Shown in pieces: positions 35,390 through 45,152 of a stretch of DNA of 64,000 nt. A program made the position numbers and the translations under genes. Origin of the DNA: Lentzea terrae (GTDB taxonomy: Bacteria > Actinomycetota > Actinomycetes > Mycobacteriales > Pseudonocardiaceae); assembly GCF_003265345.1 (NCBI RefSeq), contig NZ_QFWW01000012.1, forward strand, positions 62,451 through 126,450, written 5' to 3'. Numbering within the stretch: the first letter of the stretch is position 1; each line of letters begins with the position of its first letter. The notes beneath the pieces are model-generated. The model ran no database searches. It was not told the DNA's origin and worked only from the letters and a program-made list of their open reading frames with translations.

Positions 35390-36613
35390 ATGGCGCAGGA
35401 CATCGTCCCCATCGAGCTGGGGCTGACGCAGGGTGACGTCGTCACCCTGTGGGCACCCCGCTGGCGCGAGAAGGGCGAGGAGTGGGAGGCGTTCCTCGGC
35501 GACGAGGAGGACCTGTTCGTCTTCCCCGACGCCGCGCACCTCGCCGCCTTCGTGCGCACCGCGGAAGAGCACGACCTCACCGATCACCCCGCGTGGCCGA
35601 TCGTGCCGTCGCTGGGCGTCGCGGACCTCTCGCCGGACGACAACCACCAGTTCGACCTCGTCGGCGTGCCCGAGCTGATCGCGGAGGACCCGGACACCTG
35701 GACGATCGGTGAGCTCGCCGACGTCATCGCGATCGTGCGCGCGCTCGCGGACGTGTGCGACCTGGAGAAGGTCCACGAGGTGCTCGACTCGGCGGAGGGC
35801 TTCTCGCTGCTGCCGCAGGGCACGCTGCCGTTCAGCGGCCGCGACGGCGCGAAGCTCTGGGACGAGCTGTCCGAGGTCGTCTCCGAGAAGTGGGACGAGG
35901 TCCTCGACGCGATCGACGGCGTCGTGAGCACGCCGGACGTCCCGGAGAAGGAACTCTCCGTCGCGCAGGAGGAGCTCGCCGCCCTCGAGGCCGAGACCGC
36001 CACTGCCGCCGCCGTCGACGCCGCCGGTTCGGAAGACGAGTCGGACGAGGACGAGGCCGAGCCCACCGGGTTCTGGGCAGAGGTCGGCATCGACCCGATC
36101 AAGATCATCACGTCCGCCGGCGAGTTCTACACGCTGCGCTGCTACCTCGGCGACGACCCGGTGTTCCTGGGCCGCCGCGGCAAGATCGAGGTCTTCACCT
36201 CGCAGCGCGGCCTTAGCCGGTTCGTGGCCGAGAACGACGACCACGACCTCGCCGACGTCGAGACGTGGAACGACGTCAAGGTCAAGGCCACCGCCGGCGA
36301 GCTGGACGTCGACGTGGACGACGAGAACGTCTACGTGCTGACCGGCATCGCCGAGGACATGGAGGAGGGCCCGGACTCCCTCGACCCGCAGCAGCTCGAC
36401 CTGGCCGTCGAACTGTTCGAGGACGCGGGCGAGTGGGCCGGCGACGAGTCCGTGAAGGACGCGCTGGCCACGTCCGAGTCGCTGGGCTGGCTGGTGTCCT
36501 TCGTGGTGGCGCCGGACCCGACGCGGCTCGCGCCGTCCGCTCCGTACGACGCCGAGGTGGCCGCGTTCCGCGCGCTGCAGGCCTCGTTCGAGGACCGGCT
36601 GCACACCAACTGA
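35390..36613 (+). CDS. Acidic conserved protein with an internally duplicated domain
   Basis: A 407-aa cytoplasmic, strongly acidic protein. Residues about 15-76 (VVTLWAPRW ... FVFPDAAHLAAFVRTAEEHDLTDHPAW) and about 240-300 (FYTLRCYLG ... EVFTSQRGLSRFVAENDDHDLADVETW) are recognisable copies of one module. An acidic Ala/Glu linker (about 185-225) separates them. A similar conserved protein occurs in actinobacteria, but I cannot name its function with confidence. It has its own start context with GGGAGG seven bases before the ATG. A bidirectional terminator follows. Confidence 0.85.
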   Translation: MAQDIVPIELGLTQGDVVTLWAPRWREKGEEWEAFLGDEEDLFVFPDAAHLAAFVRTAEEHDLTDHPAWPIVPSLGVADLSPDDNHQFDLVGVPELIAEDPDTWTIGELADVIAIVRALADVCDLEKVHEVLDSAEGFSLLPQGTLPFSGRDGAKLWDELSEVVSEKWDEVLDAIDGVVSTPDVPEKELSVAQEELAALEAETATAAAVDAAGSEDESDEDEAEPTGFWAEVGIDPIKIITSAGEFYTLRCYLGDDPVFLGRRGKIEVFTSQRGLSRFVAENDDHDLADVETWNDVKVKATAGELDVDVDDENVYVLTGIAEDMEEGPDSLDPQQLDLAVELFEDAGEWAGDESVKDALATSESLGWLVSFVVAPDPTRLAPSAPYDAEVAAFRALQASFEDRLHTN

Positions 36614-36625
36614 TCTGCAAACGAC

Positions 36626-36668
36626 GAACGGCGCTTTTGTTCACCTCAGGTGGACGAAAGCGCCGTTC
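36626..36668. terminator. Bidirectional terminator
   Basis: The 13-base arms GAACGGCGCTTTT/GAAAGCGCCGTTC (36626-36638, 36656-36668) pair across the gap between the convergent acidic-protein and add genes. T tracts lie on both sides. Confidence 0.88.
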
Positions 36669-36673
36669 ATCAT

Positions 36674-37762
36674 TTAGGCGGTGAGGGCCGCGTAGCCCGG
36701 CTTGATCAGCTCGTTGATGATCGCGAGCCGCTCGTCGAACCCGATGAACGCCGACTTCATGGCGTTGATCGTGAACCACTGCAGGTCGGCCCAGCCGTAG
36801 CCGAACGTGTCGACCAGCGTGGCGAACTCGCTGGAGAGCGTGCAGTCGCTCATCAGGCGGTTGTCGGTGTTGACGGTCACGCGGAACCGCAGCTTGGCGA
36901 GCAGGCCGATCGGGTGGTCGGCGATGGTGGCGGCGGCGCCGGTCTGCAGGTTCGAGGTCGGGCACATCTCGAGCGGGATGCGGCGGTCGCGGACGTACGA
37001 GGCCAGGCGTCCCAGCTGGACGGTGCCGTCGCCGGACACCTTGATGTCGTCGACGATCCGCACGCCGTGGCCGAGACGCTCGGCGCCACAGTGCTGGATC
37101 GCCTCCCAGATGGACGGCAGGCCGAACGCCTCACCCGCGTGGATGGTGAAGTGCGCGTTCTGCTGGCGCAGGTACTCGAACGTGTCGAGGCCCCTGGTGG
37201 GAGGGAAGCCGGCCTCCGGGCCCGCGATGTCGAACCCGACGACGCCGAGGTCGCGGTAGCGGACGGCGAGCTCGGCGATGCGCAGCCAGCCCTCGTTCTG
37301 GCGCATGGCGCAGAGCAGGGTGCCGATGCGGATCTTGCGGCCGGTGGCGGCGACGCGCTGCTCGCCGATGCGGAAGCCCTCCTGGACGGCCTCGATGACC
37401 TGCTCCAGCGAGAGGCCCTTCTCGGTGTTCAGCTCGGGGGCGTAGCGGATCTCGGCGTAGACGACGCCGTCGGCGGCGAGGTCCTCGACCGCCTCGGCGG
37501 CGACGCGCACCAGCGAAGGCTCGTCCTGCATGACACCGCACGTGTGGGCAAAGCCTTCGAGGTATCGCACGAGCGACCCCGAGTTCGCGTTGTCGCGGAA
37601 CCAGCCGCCGAGGACGCCCGCGTCAGTGGTGGGCAGGCCCTGGTAGCCGGAGGCATCGGCGAGTTCGATCACCGTCTGCGGGCGGAGGCCACCGTCGAGG
37701 TGGTCGTGCAGCAGCACCTTCGGCGCGCTGCGGATGGACTCCAAGGAAAGCGGCGTGGACAT
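36674..37762 (-). CDS. add: Adenosine deaminase
   Basis: Zinc enzyme that converts adenosine and deoxyadenosine to inosine forms; 362 aa. Metal and catalytic motifs are present: HDHLDG (H19 and H21), HAGEAFG (about 210), ERLGHGVRI (about 233) and NTDNRLMS (about 310). ATG 37762 lies six bases after TAACGT (complement of 37769-37774), so the message looks leaderless. Inosine from this step is the substrate of the PNP encoded at 4.8 kb. Confidence 0.97.
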   Translation of the reverse strand: MSTPLSLESIRSAPKVLLHDHLDGGLRPQTVIELADASGYQGLPTTDAGVLGGWFRDNANSGSLVRYLEGFAHTCGVMQDEPSLVRVAAEAVEDLAADGVVYAEIRYAPELNTEKGLSLEQVIEAVQEGFRIGEQRVAATGRKIRIGTLLCAMRQNEGWLRIAELAVRYRDLGVVGFDIAGPEAGFPPTRGLDTFEYLRQQNAHFTIHAGEAFGLPSIWEAIQHCGAERLGHGVRIVDDIKVSGDGTVQLGRLASYVRDRRIPLEMCPTSNLQTGAAATIADHPIGLLAKLRFRVTVNTDNRLMSDCTLSSEFATLVDTFGYGWADLQWFTINAMKSAFIGFDERLAIINELIKPGYAALTA

Positions 37763-38096
37763 TGCTACACGTTACTTCAGCCGACACGCCGCTTCAGCGC
37801 TGGCCAAAATGATCTTGCTCCCGCTATGATCGTTTGCTGGCTCACAGATGTTGCCGATCCGTGATCACAACTTTCTGCAACCACGCCGAGGCTTTAGTCA
37901 CCCCAAGGTAGGAACATCACCAGTCGCAACTGGCCGCTTCCGCCCAGTAACTTGGCGTTCGGAGTAATCGGGTAGCCTGTTCGGGCCAGTCGCCCGTCCG
38001 CACCCGGCCGTTTTCTGGCGGGGGTGGTACAGAGACGTCCCGTGACGCGGATAGGCTCCCGTGGTCTCCCCCTCCCCTGGACGAAGGCACTCAGCC
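37763..38096. other. Long divergent intergenic region
   Basis: This 334-base region holds the add promoter at the left end (TAACGT). At 38052-38057 a TAGGCT box may serve the coiled-coil gene. I see no ORF, tRNA, riboswitch signature or terminator between them. TATGAT near 37825 and TAGCCT near 37973 are other AT-rich -10-like sites without clear -35 partners. Confidence 0.5.
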
Positions 38097-39497
38097 GTGA
38101 CAGAGAACAACAACTCCACGATGTCCTTCGATCGGATGCGCAACATGCTCACGCGCGCCGCGGAGATCCGTGAGAGCGAGCAGCAGCAGATCTTCGACGC
38201 GTTGGACGAGATCCACGCCCGGATGTCGCCTCTGGAGTCGCTGGGTTCGGTCCGCAAGCGCCTGTCGGAGCTGCCGGACCGCACCGAGGTCAGCGTTCTC
38301 GCGGAGCGGCTGGACGAAGCTCTCGCCAAGCTGGAGGCCCAGGACAACGCCGTCGCCGACATCGGTCGCGCGGTCGACGCCCTGGTGGACAAGCTCGCCA
38401 AGCCCTTCGCCCAGCTGGACGGCCGTCTCGACGGCGTCGCCGGCCGCTTCGAGGGTGTCGCGGGCCGCATGGACGGTCTCGAGGACAAGCTCGCGAGCAT
38501 CCACAAGCGCATCGACGACCTCGACGGTCACCTCGACAAGCAGGACGGCAAGGTCGACGCGATCCCGGGCGCGGTCACCAACCCGCTGCGCGAGCGCATC
38601 GAGGCCCTCGAAGCCGCACTGCGCGGCCGCCTCGACGAGGTCGACGAGGGCGTGCACGAGCACCTCGACGGCACCCGCGAGGCCCTGCAGAAGATCCTCG
38701 CCGACTCCTTCTCCGGCATCCACGGCCGCGCCGACGAGCAGCGCGACGCCCTGGCCGCCGCCCGCGCCGACCTGGCCGCCGCCGTCGCCGACAGCCGCGC
38801 CGAGCTCGTCAACGCGGTGACCGACCGCCACAACCAGCTGGCCTCCGCCCTCGCCGAGACCCGCTCCGAGCTGTCCGGCGCCGTGGCGGACTCCCGCAAC
38901 TCGCTGGCCGGCTCGGTCACCGAGACCCGCGACTCGCTGGCGTCGTCGCTGGCCGAGACCCGCACCGAGCTCGCCTCCGCCGTCGCCGACACCCGCGAGG
39001 CCGTCAACGGCAAGCTGGACGAGGCCCGCACCGCCCTGTACGCGGCGATCGAACAGTCCCGCGACCAGGTCGACGCAGCCGACCGCCTGGAGGCCCTCGC
39101 CGGCCGCCTGGAGCAGGTCACGTCGAAGCTCGACACGATGACCGACCGCCTGGACAAGGTCGAGGACGACTTCGCCACCCGCATCGCCGAGCTCGGCGGC
39201 TCGGTCGACGCCAGCCTCACCAAGGTCGCCGAGACCGTCGGCGCCCGCCCGGACACCGACGCCCTGCAGTCCCTGGTCCGCAAGTCGAACCAGGAGTCCG
39301 AACTGCGCATCGGCGGCCAGCTGGACGAGGCCATGGCCACCTTCGCCGAGCTCATCCTCGGCGGCGGCTCGCCCACGCCTCCCCCGCCGCCCACCGCCCT
39401 GCCGCGGCCGCAGCGCCGGACCCGCAAGAACGGTCCGAAGCCGGCCAACGGCGGCAAGGACATGGACGACGACGATCTGGCGCAGGAAGGCGCCTGA
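38097..39497 (+). CDS. Long coiled-coil protein with heptad then hendecad repeats
   Basis: A 466-aa protein, helical almost throughout. At residues 111-157 hydrophobic residues recur every 7 with a/d spacing (L111, F118, M125, L132, I139, L146, V153 and V114, V121, L128, I135, L142). Residues 231-318 are eight successive 11-residue repeats of the pattern (A/T)(D/E)(S/T)R-x-x-L-x-x-x-(V/L). A disordered Pro/basic C-terminal tail follows. There is no signal peptide or transmembrane segment. GTG 38097 is preferred; ATG 38121 is possible. It may be a cytoskeletal, polarity or chromosome-associated scaffold. I cannot assign a family. Confidence 0.88.
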   Translation: MTENNNSTMSFDRMRNMLTRAAEIRESEQQQIFDALDEIHARMSPLESLGSVRKRLSELPDRTEVSVLAERLDEALAKLEAQDNAVADIGRAVDALVDKLAKPFAQLDGRLDGVAGRFEGVAGRMDGLEDKLASIHKRIDDLDGHLDKQDGKVDAIPGAVTNPLRERIEALEAALRGRLDEVDEGVHEHLDGTREALQKILADSFSGIHGRADEQRDALAAARADLAAAVADSRAELVNAVTDRHNQLASALAETRSELSGAVADSRNSLAGSVTETRDSLASSLAETRTELASAVADTREAVNGKLDEARTALYAAIEQSRDQVDAADRLEALAGRLEQVTSKLDTMTDRLDKVEDDFATRIAELGGSVDASLTKVAETVGARPDTDALQSLVRKSNQESELRIGGQLDEAMATFAELILGGGSPTPPPPPTALPRPQRRTRKNGPKPANGGKDMDDDDLAQEGA

Positions 39498-39515
39498 TCG
39501 CGCTTGACCACGAAG

Positions 39516-39549
39516 AACGGCCCCGGAGCTGCACAGCTCCGGGGCCGTT
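39516..39549. terminator. Bidirectional hairpin terminator
   Basis: A near-perfect 15-base stem (arm AACGGCCCCGGAGCT, 39516-39530, with 39535-39549) and a 4-base loop lie between the convergent coiled-coil gene and deoA. Confidence 0.87.
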
Positions 39550-39567
39550 GTCGTTCACCTGACGCAG

Positions 39568-40842
39568 TCAGCCGCGGATCGTGTCGATCACCAACGGCGA
39601 CCGCTCCACAGCGGAGTCCGAGACCTCGTAAGCACCTTCCAACGCCTGCAGGGCACCGTCGATCGCCTCCGGGGTGTCGGTGTACAGCTCCAGCAACGGC
39701 TGCCCGGCCTCCACCACATCCCCTGGCTTGGCCAGGCACATCACGCCGGCACCGGCCTGCACCGGATCCTCCTTGCGCGCCCGCCCGGCCCCAAGACGCC
39801 AAGCAGCCACCCCAACGCCGTAAGCGTCCAAAGTGGACAGCACGCCGGAAGCAGGTGCCTCGACGACGTGGCGATGTGCCGCGACCGGCAACGGAGCCTC
39901 CGGATCGCCGCCCTGAGCCCGAATCATCCGAGCCCACGTCTCGTAAGCCTCACCAGAAGCCAGCACCGCAGCCGGGTCAGCGGAAATCCCAGCCAGGGCA
40001 AGCATTTCCGAGGCCAGCGCCACGGTCAGCTCGACCACGTCGGCAGGCCCGCCACCGCGCAAAACGTCAACGGACTCGGCCACCTCGACCGCGTTGCCGA
40101 CGGCCGCGCCCAACGGCACCGACATGTCGGTCAACAAAGCCGAAATCCGCACGCCGTGCTCGACACCGATCGCCACCAGCGCCTCGGCCAAAGCACGTGC
40201 GGAGGCCAAATCCTTCATGAAGGCACCAGAACCGACCTTCACGTCGAGAACCAGCGACTCGGCCCCCTCCGCGATCTTCTTCGACATGATCGAAGACGCG
40301 ATCAGCGGAATCGCCTCAACGGTCCCGGTGACGTCCCGCAACGCGTAGAGCTTCCGGTCCGCCGGAGCAAGTCCTTCGGTAGCAGCGCAAACGACCGCAC
40401 CGACCGAAGAGAGCTGAGCAAGAATCTCCGAAGTGGACAGTGCGGCTCGCCAGCCGGGGATCGACTCCAGCTTGTCCAGCGTCCCACCGGTGTGGCCGAG
40501 ACCGCGTCCGGACAGCTGCGGCACCGCGGCACCGCAAGCCGCGACCAGGGGCGCCAGCGGCAGCGTGATCTTGTCGCCCACGCCACCGGTCGAGTGCTTG
40601 TCCACGGTCGGGCGGGAAACGTGCAACGACAGCCGCTCGCCGGACGAGATCATCGCCTGCGTCCAGCGCGCGGTCTCCGCCGAGGTCATGCCGTTGAAGA
40701 AGATCGCCATCGCCAGCGCGGACATCTGCTCGTCCGCCACGACGCCGCGCGTGTACGCGTCGATGACCCAGTCGATCTCCGCGTCGGACAGCACCCGTCC
40801 GTCGCGCTTGGCGCGAATGACGTCCACAGCCGAGAAACTCAT
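39568..40842 (-). CDS. deoA: Thymidine phosphorylase (pyrimidine nucleoside phosphorylase)
   Basis: Cleaves thymidine and deoxyuridine with phosphate; 424 aa. The family signature is visible: the VDKHSTGGVGDKITLPL phosphate and pyrimidine site near residue 80, SGRGLGHTGGTLDKLE (about 109) and SSIMSKKIAEG (about 185). The C-terminal alpha/beta barrel-hammerhead domain with GRARKEDPVQAGAGV ends the protein. ATG 40842 overlaps the cdd stop (ATGA); the longer upstream frame lies inside cdd. It is the last gene of the nucleoside transporter operon. Confidence 0.96.
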   Translation of the reverse strand: MSFSAVDVIRAKRDGRVLSDAEIDWVIDAYTRGVVADEQMSALAMAIFFNGMTSAETARWTQAMISSGERLSLHVSRPTVDKHSTGGVGDKITLPLAPLVAACGAAVPQLSGRGLGHTGGTLDKLESIPGWRAALSTSEILAQLSSVGAVVCAATEGLAPADRKLYALRDVTGTVEAIPLIASSIMSKKIAEGAESLVLDVKVGSGAFMKDLASARALAEALVAIGVEHGVRISALLTDMSVPLGAAVGNAVEVAESVDVLRGGGPADVVELTVALASEMLALAGISADPAAVLASGEAYETWARMIRAQGGDPEAPLPVAAHRHVVEAPASGVLSTLDAYGVGVAAWRLGAGRARKEDPVQAGAGVMCLAKPGDVVEAGQPLLELYTDTPEAIDGALQALEGAYEVSDSAVERSPLVIDTIRG

Positions 40843-41228
40843 GGCAGGTCCTCCGGTCCGAACGCGTCGAGCAGCACCTCGGTCATCGGCAACGGCCCGC
40901 GCGCGGTGTCGACCAGGCACTCACGCCCGCCGAACTCGTAGATCACCTGACGGCAGCGGCCGCACGGCATCAGCAGTTCGCCGCTACCAGAACGACACGC
41001 GACCGCGACCAACCGACCGCCGCCGGTCAGCCGCAGCTGGCCGACCATGGTGCATTCAGCGCACAAGCCGAGGCCGTACGAAGCGTTCTCGACGTTGCAC
41101 CCGACGATGATGCGGCCGTCGTCGCACAGAGCGGCGGCACCGACCTGAAGCCCCGAGTACGGGCAGTGGGCGAACGACGCCGCTTCCACTGCCCGTGCCC
41201 TGAGCAGGTCCCAGTCGATCTCAGCCAC
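40839..41228 (-). CDS. cdd: Cytidine deaminase
   Basis: A zinc enzyme of 129 aa converting cytidine to uridine and deoxycytidine to deoxyuridine. The family motifs read CNVENASYGLGLCAECTMV (catalytic E between the zinc ligands) and LMPCGRCRQVIYEF (PCxxC). It starts at GTG 41228, inside the last codons of the permease gene, and ends overlapping deoA. It feeds the pyrimidine phosphorylase. Confidence 0.96.
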   Translation of the reverse strand: MAEIDWDLLRARAVEAASFAHCPYSGLQVGAAALCDDGRIIVGCNVENASYGLGLCAECTMVGQLRLTGGGRLVAVACRSGSGELLMPCGRCRQVIYEFGGRECLVDTARGPLPMTEVLLDAFGPEDLP

Positions 41229-42474
41229 GCCGGTAGACCAGACCGTCGGCGGCCGGCATGCGCAACCGCTGCGACGCCACGGCCAGCACGGCCAGCGTCA
41301 CCATGTGCGGGGCGTACGAGACGAACTCGCCGGGGATCTCGTCGAGGCTGATGTACAGCAGATACAGCAGCACTGCCACGACGATCGCCGCCGCCGCCGA
41401 GAACCACTTACGTCGGATCAGCTGCCACACGACGATGACGCCGAGCAGCAGCACCACGCCGTAGACCAGCGCCAGCACCGTTTCACCGCCCGAACGCAGC
41501 TGCAGGCCGTCGGCGTAACCGAACAGCGCCGCGCCACCCAGCAGGCCACCAGGCCGCCAGTTGCCGAAGATCATCGCGGCCAGACCGATGAAGCCGCGGC
41601 CGCCGGTCTGACCCTCCAGATAGGACAGCTGACCGGGGTTCAACACCAGTGCCGCGCCACCGAGACCGGCGAGGCCACCCGAGACGATCACGGCCACGTA
41701 CTTGTGGAAGTAGACCTTCACACCGAGCGAGTCGGCGGCGTGCGGGTTCTCGCCGACCGAGCGCAGGCGCAGGCCGAAGCGGGTGCGCCAGAGCAGGTAG
41801 TACGAGAGCGGCACCAGCAGGATCGTCAGCAGCATCAACGGCGAGACGCCGGTGACCAGGCCGCGCAGGATGCCTGCGACGTCGGAGATGAAGAGGCGCT
41901 GACCGGCCTCCAGCTCACCGAGCCAGTCCGCGAGGCCCGCCGCCGAGTACGTGTCGAACGGCTGGACCGGCGGCGACTGCCTGGGGTTGTTCGACAGCGG
42001 CTGGAACAGCAGCGTCGACAGGTACTTCGTGAGACCGGCGCCGAGCAGGTTGATGGCCACACCGGAGACGATGTGGTTGACGCCGAACGTCACCGTGGCG
42101 ATCGCGTGCAGCAGGCCGCCCAGCGAACCGAAGACGACCGCTGCGACCAGAGCCGCCCACGGGCCCCACTGGTAGCCGGCCCACGCCGCTCCCCAGGTGC
42201 CCATGATCATCATGCCTTCGAGGCCGATGTTGACCACGCCCGCGCGTTCCGCCCACAGGCCGCCGAGACCGGCGAGCAGGATCGGCAGCATCAGCCGGAC
42301 CGCGGTCTGGGTCGTGCCGGACGAGGTGAGCTGCGGGAAGCCGGTCTGCATCGAGGTGATCGACAGCAACGCGATGGCGCCGGCGACACCGATCATCGCG
42401 ACGGCCCAGCCGGGCACCTTGCGCTTGCGCGGCGCCGCCGGGACGTGGGGCTTCTCCTCCATCGTCGTGATCAC
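41221..42474 (-). CDS. Nucleoside ABC transporter permease 2
   Basis: A 417-aa BPD_transp_2 permease of the NupQ/RnsD type. The hydrophilic N-terminus is followed by 8-10 helices. AGVVNIGLEGMMIMGTWGA (about 79) is the conserved EAA-like loop, and GENPHAADSLGVKVYFHK the cytoplasmic coupling loop. The GTG start overlaps the preceding permease stop (GTGA). Confidence 0.93.
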   Translation of the reverse strand: MITTMEEKPHVPAAPRKRKVPGWAVAMIGVAGAIALLSITSMQTGFPQLTSSGTTQTAVRLMLPILLAGLGGLWAERAGVVNIGLEGMMIMGTWGAAWAGYQWGPWAALVAAVVFGSLGGLLHAIATVTFGVNHIVSGVAINLLGAGLTKYLSTLLFQPLSNNPRQSPPVQPFDTYSAAGLADWLGELEAGQRLFISDVAGILRGLVTGVSPLMLLTILLVPLSYYLLWRTRFGLRLRSVGENPHAADSLGVKVYFHKYVAVIVSGGLAGLGGAALVLNPGQLSYLEGQTGGRGFIGLAAMIFGNWRPGGLLGGAALFGYADGLQLRSGGETVLALVYGVVLLLGVIVVWQLIRRKWFSAAAAIVVAVLLYLLYISLDEIPGEFVSYAPHMVTLAVLAVASQRLRMPAADGLVYRRG

Positions 42475-43544
42475 GCGGCACCTCCGACAGTTCCGAGCTC
42501 ACGGCCGACGCGGCGCTGTTCCGCGGCCAGTTCGACGCGGCGGACCACCTCGTACGCGACGACGACCGACAGGACGATCGAGCCCTGCATGATGGTGACG
42601 ATCTCCCTTGGCACACCGACGTTGTCGAGCGCGAGGCCCGACTTGTCGAGGAACGCCCACAGCAGCGCGCCGAACGCGATGCCGCCGGGGTGGTTGCGGC
42701 CGAGCAGCGCGATCGCGATGCCCGAGAAGCCGATGCCCGCGGTGAAGTTGAGGCTGAACGTGTGGTCGCGGCCGAGCAGTTCCGGCAGCGAGATGAGGCC
42801 CGCGATGGCGCCCGAGAGCAGCATCGAGACCAGCACCATCTTCTTGGCGTTGACGCCACCGGCGGATGCGGCGGTCGACGACTCGCCGGACGCGCGCAGC
42901 TCGAAGCCGAACCTGGTGCGGTTCATCATGATCCAGTAGCCGACGCCCAGTGCGATGGCCACGAAGATGAAGCCGAACATCGTGCCGCCGCCACCGAACG
43001 AGATGCCGGGCATCCAGCCGCTCTCCGGGATCTCCGCGGTGCGGATGTTGTTGCCCCGCAGCTCACCGAAGACGTCGCGGCGGATCAGGTAGGCGGACAG
43101 GCCGATCGCCAGGCCGTTCATCATGATCGTCGAGATGACCTCGTTGACGCCCCGGGTCACCTTGAGGATCGCGGGGATCGCGGCCCAGGCGGCACCGGCG
43201 AGCGCGGCCGCGATGATGATCACCAGCGTGTGGATGCCCGGTGGCAGCGCGATCGAGCCGCCGACGACCGCGGCGATGACGGCAGCGACGCGGTACTGGC
43301 CCTCGACACCGATGTTGAACAGGTTCATCTGGAACCCGATCGCCACCGCGAGCGCCGCGATGTAGTAGATGCCCGTCGAGTTGATGATGTCGACGAGCGT
43401 CGTGCCCTTGCCGACCTGGCTCACCATCGCGCCGAACGCGTTGAGCGGGTTCGCGCCCGAGATCACGAGCGCCACACCGCACAGCAGCATGGAGAAGACG
43501 ATCGCCAACGCGGGCGGCAGGAGTTTGCCGCGCAGGTGTCCCAT
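42471..43544 (-). CDS. Nucleoside ABC transporter permease 1
   Basis: A 357-aa BPD_transp_2 permease (NupP/RnsC type). About ten helices are present, with FQMNLFNIGVEGQYRVAA near residue 70 and ASGESSTAASAGGVNAKKMVL as the coupling loop. It overlaps the ATPase gene by one base. Together with the other permease it forms the membrane channel. Confidence 0.93.
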   Translation of the reverse strand: MGHLRGKLLPPALAIVFSMLLCGVALVISGANPLNAFGAMVSQVGKGTTLVDIINSTGIYYIAALAVAIGFQMNLFNIGVEGQYRVAAVIAAVVGGSIALPPGIHTLVIIIAAALAGAAWAAIPAILKVTRGVNEVISTIMMNGLAIGLSAYLIRRDVFGELRGNNIRTAEIPESGWMPGISFGGGGTMFGFIFVAIALGVGYWIMMNRTRFGFELRASGESSTAASAGGVNAKKMVLVSMLLSGAIAGLISLPELLGRDHTFSLNFTAGIGFSGIAIALLGRNHPGGIAFGALLWAFLDKSGLALDNVGVPREIVTIMQGSIVLSVVVAYEVVRRVELAAEQRRVGRELGTVGGAA

Positions 43545-45124
43545 CAGTTCTCGCCTTCCTCAACCACCGCGGTCTCCTGGACGGCGGCGCTCGTGCTGCC
43601 CGCACCCGTCATCGCACTGCCGAGGTCCTCGGGCGTCACGGTGTTCGGGTCGGCGTCGGCCACCAGGCGTCCGCGCAGCATGACCTTGATCGTGTCCGAC
43701 AGGCCGATCAGCTCGTCCAGGTCGGCGGAGATCAGCAGCACGGCGAGGCCTGCGGCACGGGCGCGCTTGATCTCGTCCCAGATCAACGCCTGCGCACCGA
43801 CGTCGACGCCACGGGTCGGGTGCGACGCGATGAGCAGCACCGGCTCGCCGGACAGTTCGCGGCCGACGACGAGCTTCTGCTGGTTGCCACCGGACAGCGC
43901 GGCCGCCGGCACGTCGATGCCGGGCGTGCGGACGTCGAAGTCGGTGACGATCCGCTCGGTGTCCTGCTTGGCGCCGTCGATGTCGAGCCAGACGCCCTTG
44001 GCCGTCGGCTTGCGGGTCTGGTAGCCGAGGATCCGGTTGTACCAAAGGGGTTGCGTGAGCAGCAGGCCGTGGCGGTGGCGGTCCTCCGGGATGTAGCCGA
44101 TGCCCGCCTCGCGCCGGGCGAGTGTGCCCAGCTTGGTGAGGTCCTTGTCCTGCAACGTGATCGTGCCGCTGCCGGCCTTGCGCATGCCCATGATCGTCTC
44201 GACGAGCTCGGTCTGGCCGTTGCCCTCGACACCGGCGACACCGACGACCTCGCCGGAGCGGACCACCAGGTCGACATCGTCGAGGATCGGCCGCGAGCCG
44301 TCCGGGGTGAGCAGCTTGAGGCCCTTGACGTCCAGCACGACCGTGTCGGTGACGGTGGACTCGCGGGTCTCCGGGCTGGGCAGCTCGCTGCCGACCATCA
44401 TCTCGGCGAGCTGGCGCGACGACACGGTCTTCGGGTCCGCGCTGCCGACGGTCGTGCCGCGGCGGATCACCGTGACCGAGTCCGCGATCGCGCGGACCTC
44501 GTCGAGCTTGTGCGAGATGAACAGGAACGTGTAGCCCTGCTCCTGCATGCCGCGGACGGTGTCGAAGAGCTCGTTGACCTCCTGCGGCACGAGCACGGCG
44601 GTCGGCTCGTCCAGGATGATCACCTTGGCGCCGCGGTAGAGCACCTTGAGGATCTCGACGCGCTGCCGGTCCGCGACGCCGAGCTGCTCGACGAGCACGC
44701 CGGGGTCGACGTTGAGGCCGGTCTTGCCGGAGAGCTCGATGATGCGCTTGCGGGCCTTCTGACCGATGCCGTGCAACGCCTCCGCGCCCAGGACCACGTT
44801 CTCCTGCACGGTGAGGTTGTCGGCGAGCATGAAGTGCTGGTGCACCATGCCGATGCCGGCCTTGATGGCGTCCGACGGGGTGCGGAACCGCACCTGCTCG
44901 CCGTTCACCTCGATGGTGCCCTCGTCCGGCGCCTGCATGCCGTAGAGGATCTTCATCAGGGTCGACTTGCCCGCGCCGTTCTCACCGCACAGGGCATGTA
45001 CCTCGCCACGGCGGACGGTCAGGTGGACGTCGCTGTTGGCGACCACACCGGGGAATCGCTTGGTGATGCCGGTGAGCACCACCGCAGGGGGATCGTCCGT
45101 CCGTACGGACGTGGGACTGCTCAT
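43544..45124 (-). CDS. Nucleoside ABC transporter ATPase (tandem domains)
   Basis: A 526-aa fusion of two ABC domains, the RbsA/NupO pattern. Domain 1 has Walker A GENGAGKST (about 43) and Walker B VIILDEPTAVLV. Domain 2 has a degenerate P-loop region GVEGNGQTELV but a good signature LSGGNQQKLVVGREL. One active and one degenerate site is normal in this family. It powers nucleoside uptake with the two permeases and the BMP lipoprotein. Confidence 0.95.
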   Translation of the reverse strand: MSSPTSVRTDDPPAVVLTGITKRFPGVVANSDVHLTVRRGEVHALCGENGAGKSTLMKILYGMQAPDEGTIEVNGEQVRFRTPSDAIKAGIGMVHQHFMLADNLTVQENVVLGAEALHGIGQKARKRIIELSGKTGLNVDPGVLVEQLGVADRQRVEILKVLYRGAKVIILDEPTAVLVPQEVNELFDTVRGMQEQGYTFLFISHKLDEVRAIADSVTVIRRGTTVGSADPKTVSSRQLAEMMVGSELPSPETRESTVTDTVVLDVKGLKLLTPDGSRPILDDVDLVVRSGEVVGVAGVEGNGQTELVETIMGMRKAGSGTITLQDKDLTKLGTLARREAGIGYIPEDRHRHGLLLTQPLWYNRILGYQTRKPTAKGVWLDIDGAKQDTERIVTDFDVRTPGIDVPAAALSGGNQQKLVVGRELSGEPVLLIASHPTRGVDVGAQALIWDEIKRARAAGLAVLLISADLDELIGLSDTIKVMLRGRLVADADPNTVTPEDLGSAMTGAGSTSAAVQETAVVEEGEN

Positions 45125-45152
45125 CGTCGAGTGCTCCTCCTACCACGCACCA

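Noticed and set aside
31195-36613. Genomic island or prophage
   Set aside because: No integrase, tRNA attachment site, flanking repeats or base-composition change is visible. The accessory genes look like ordinary chromosomal DNA.
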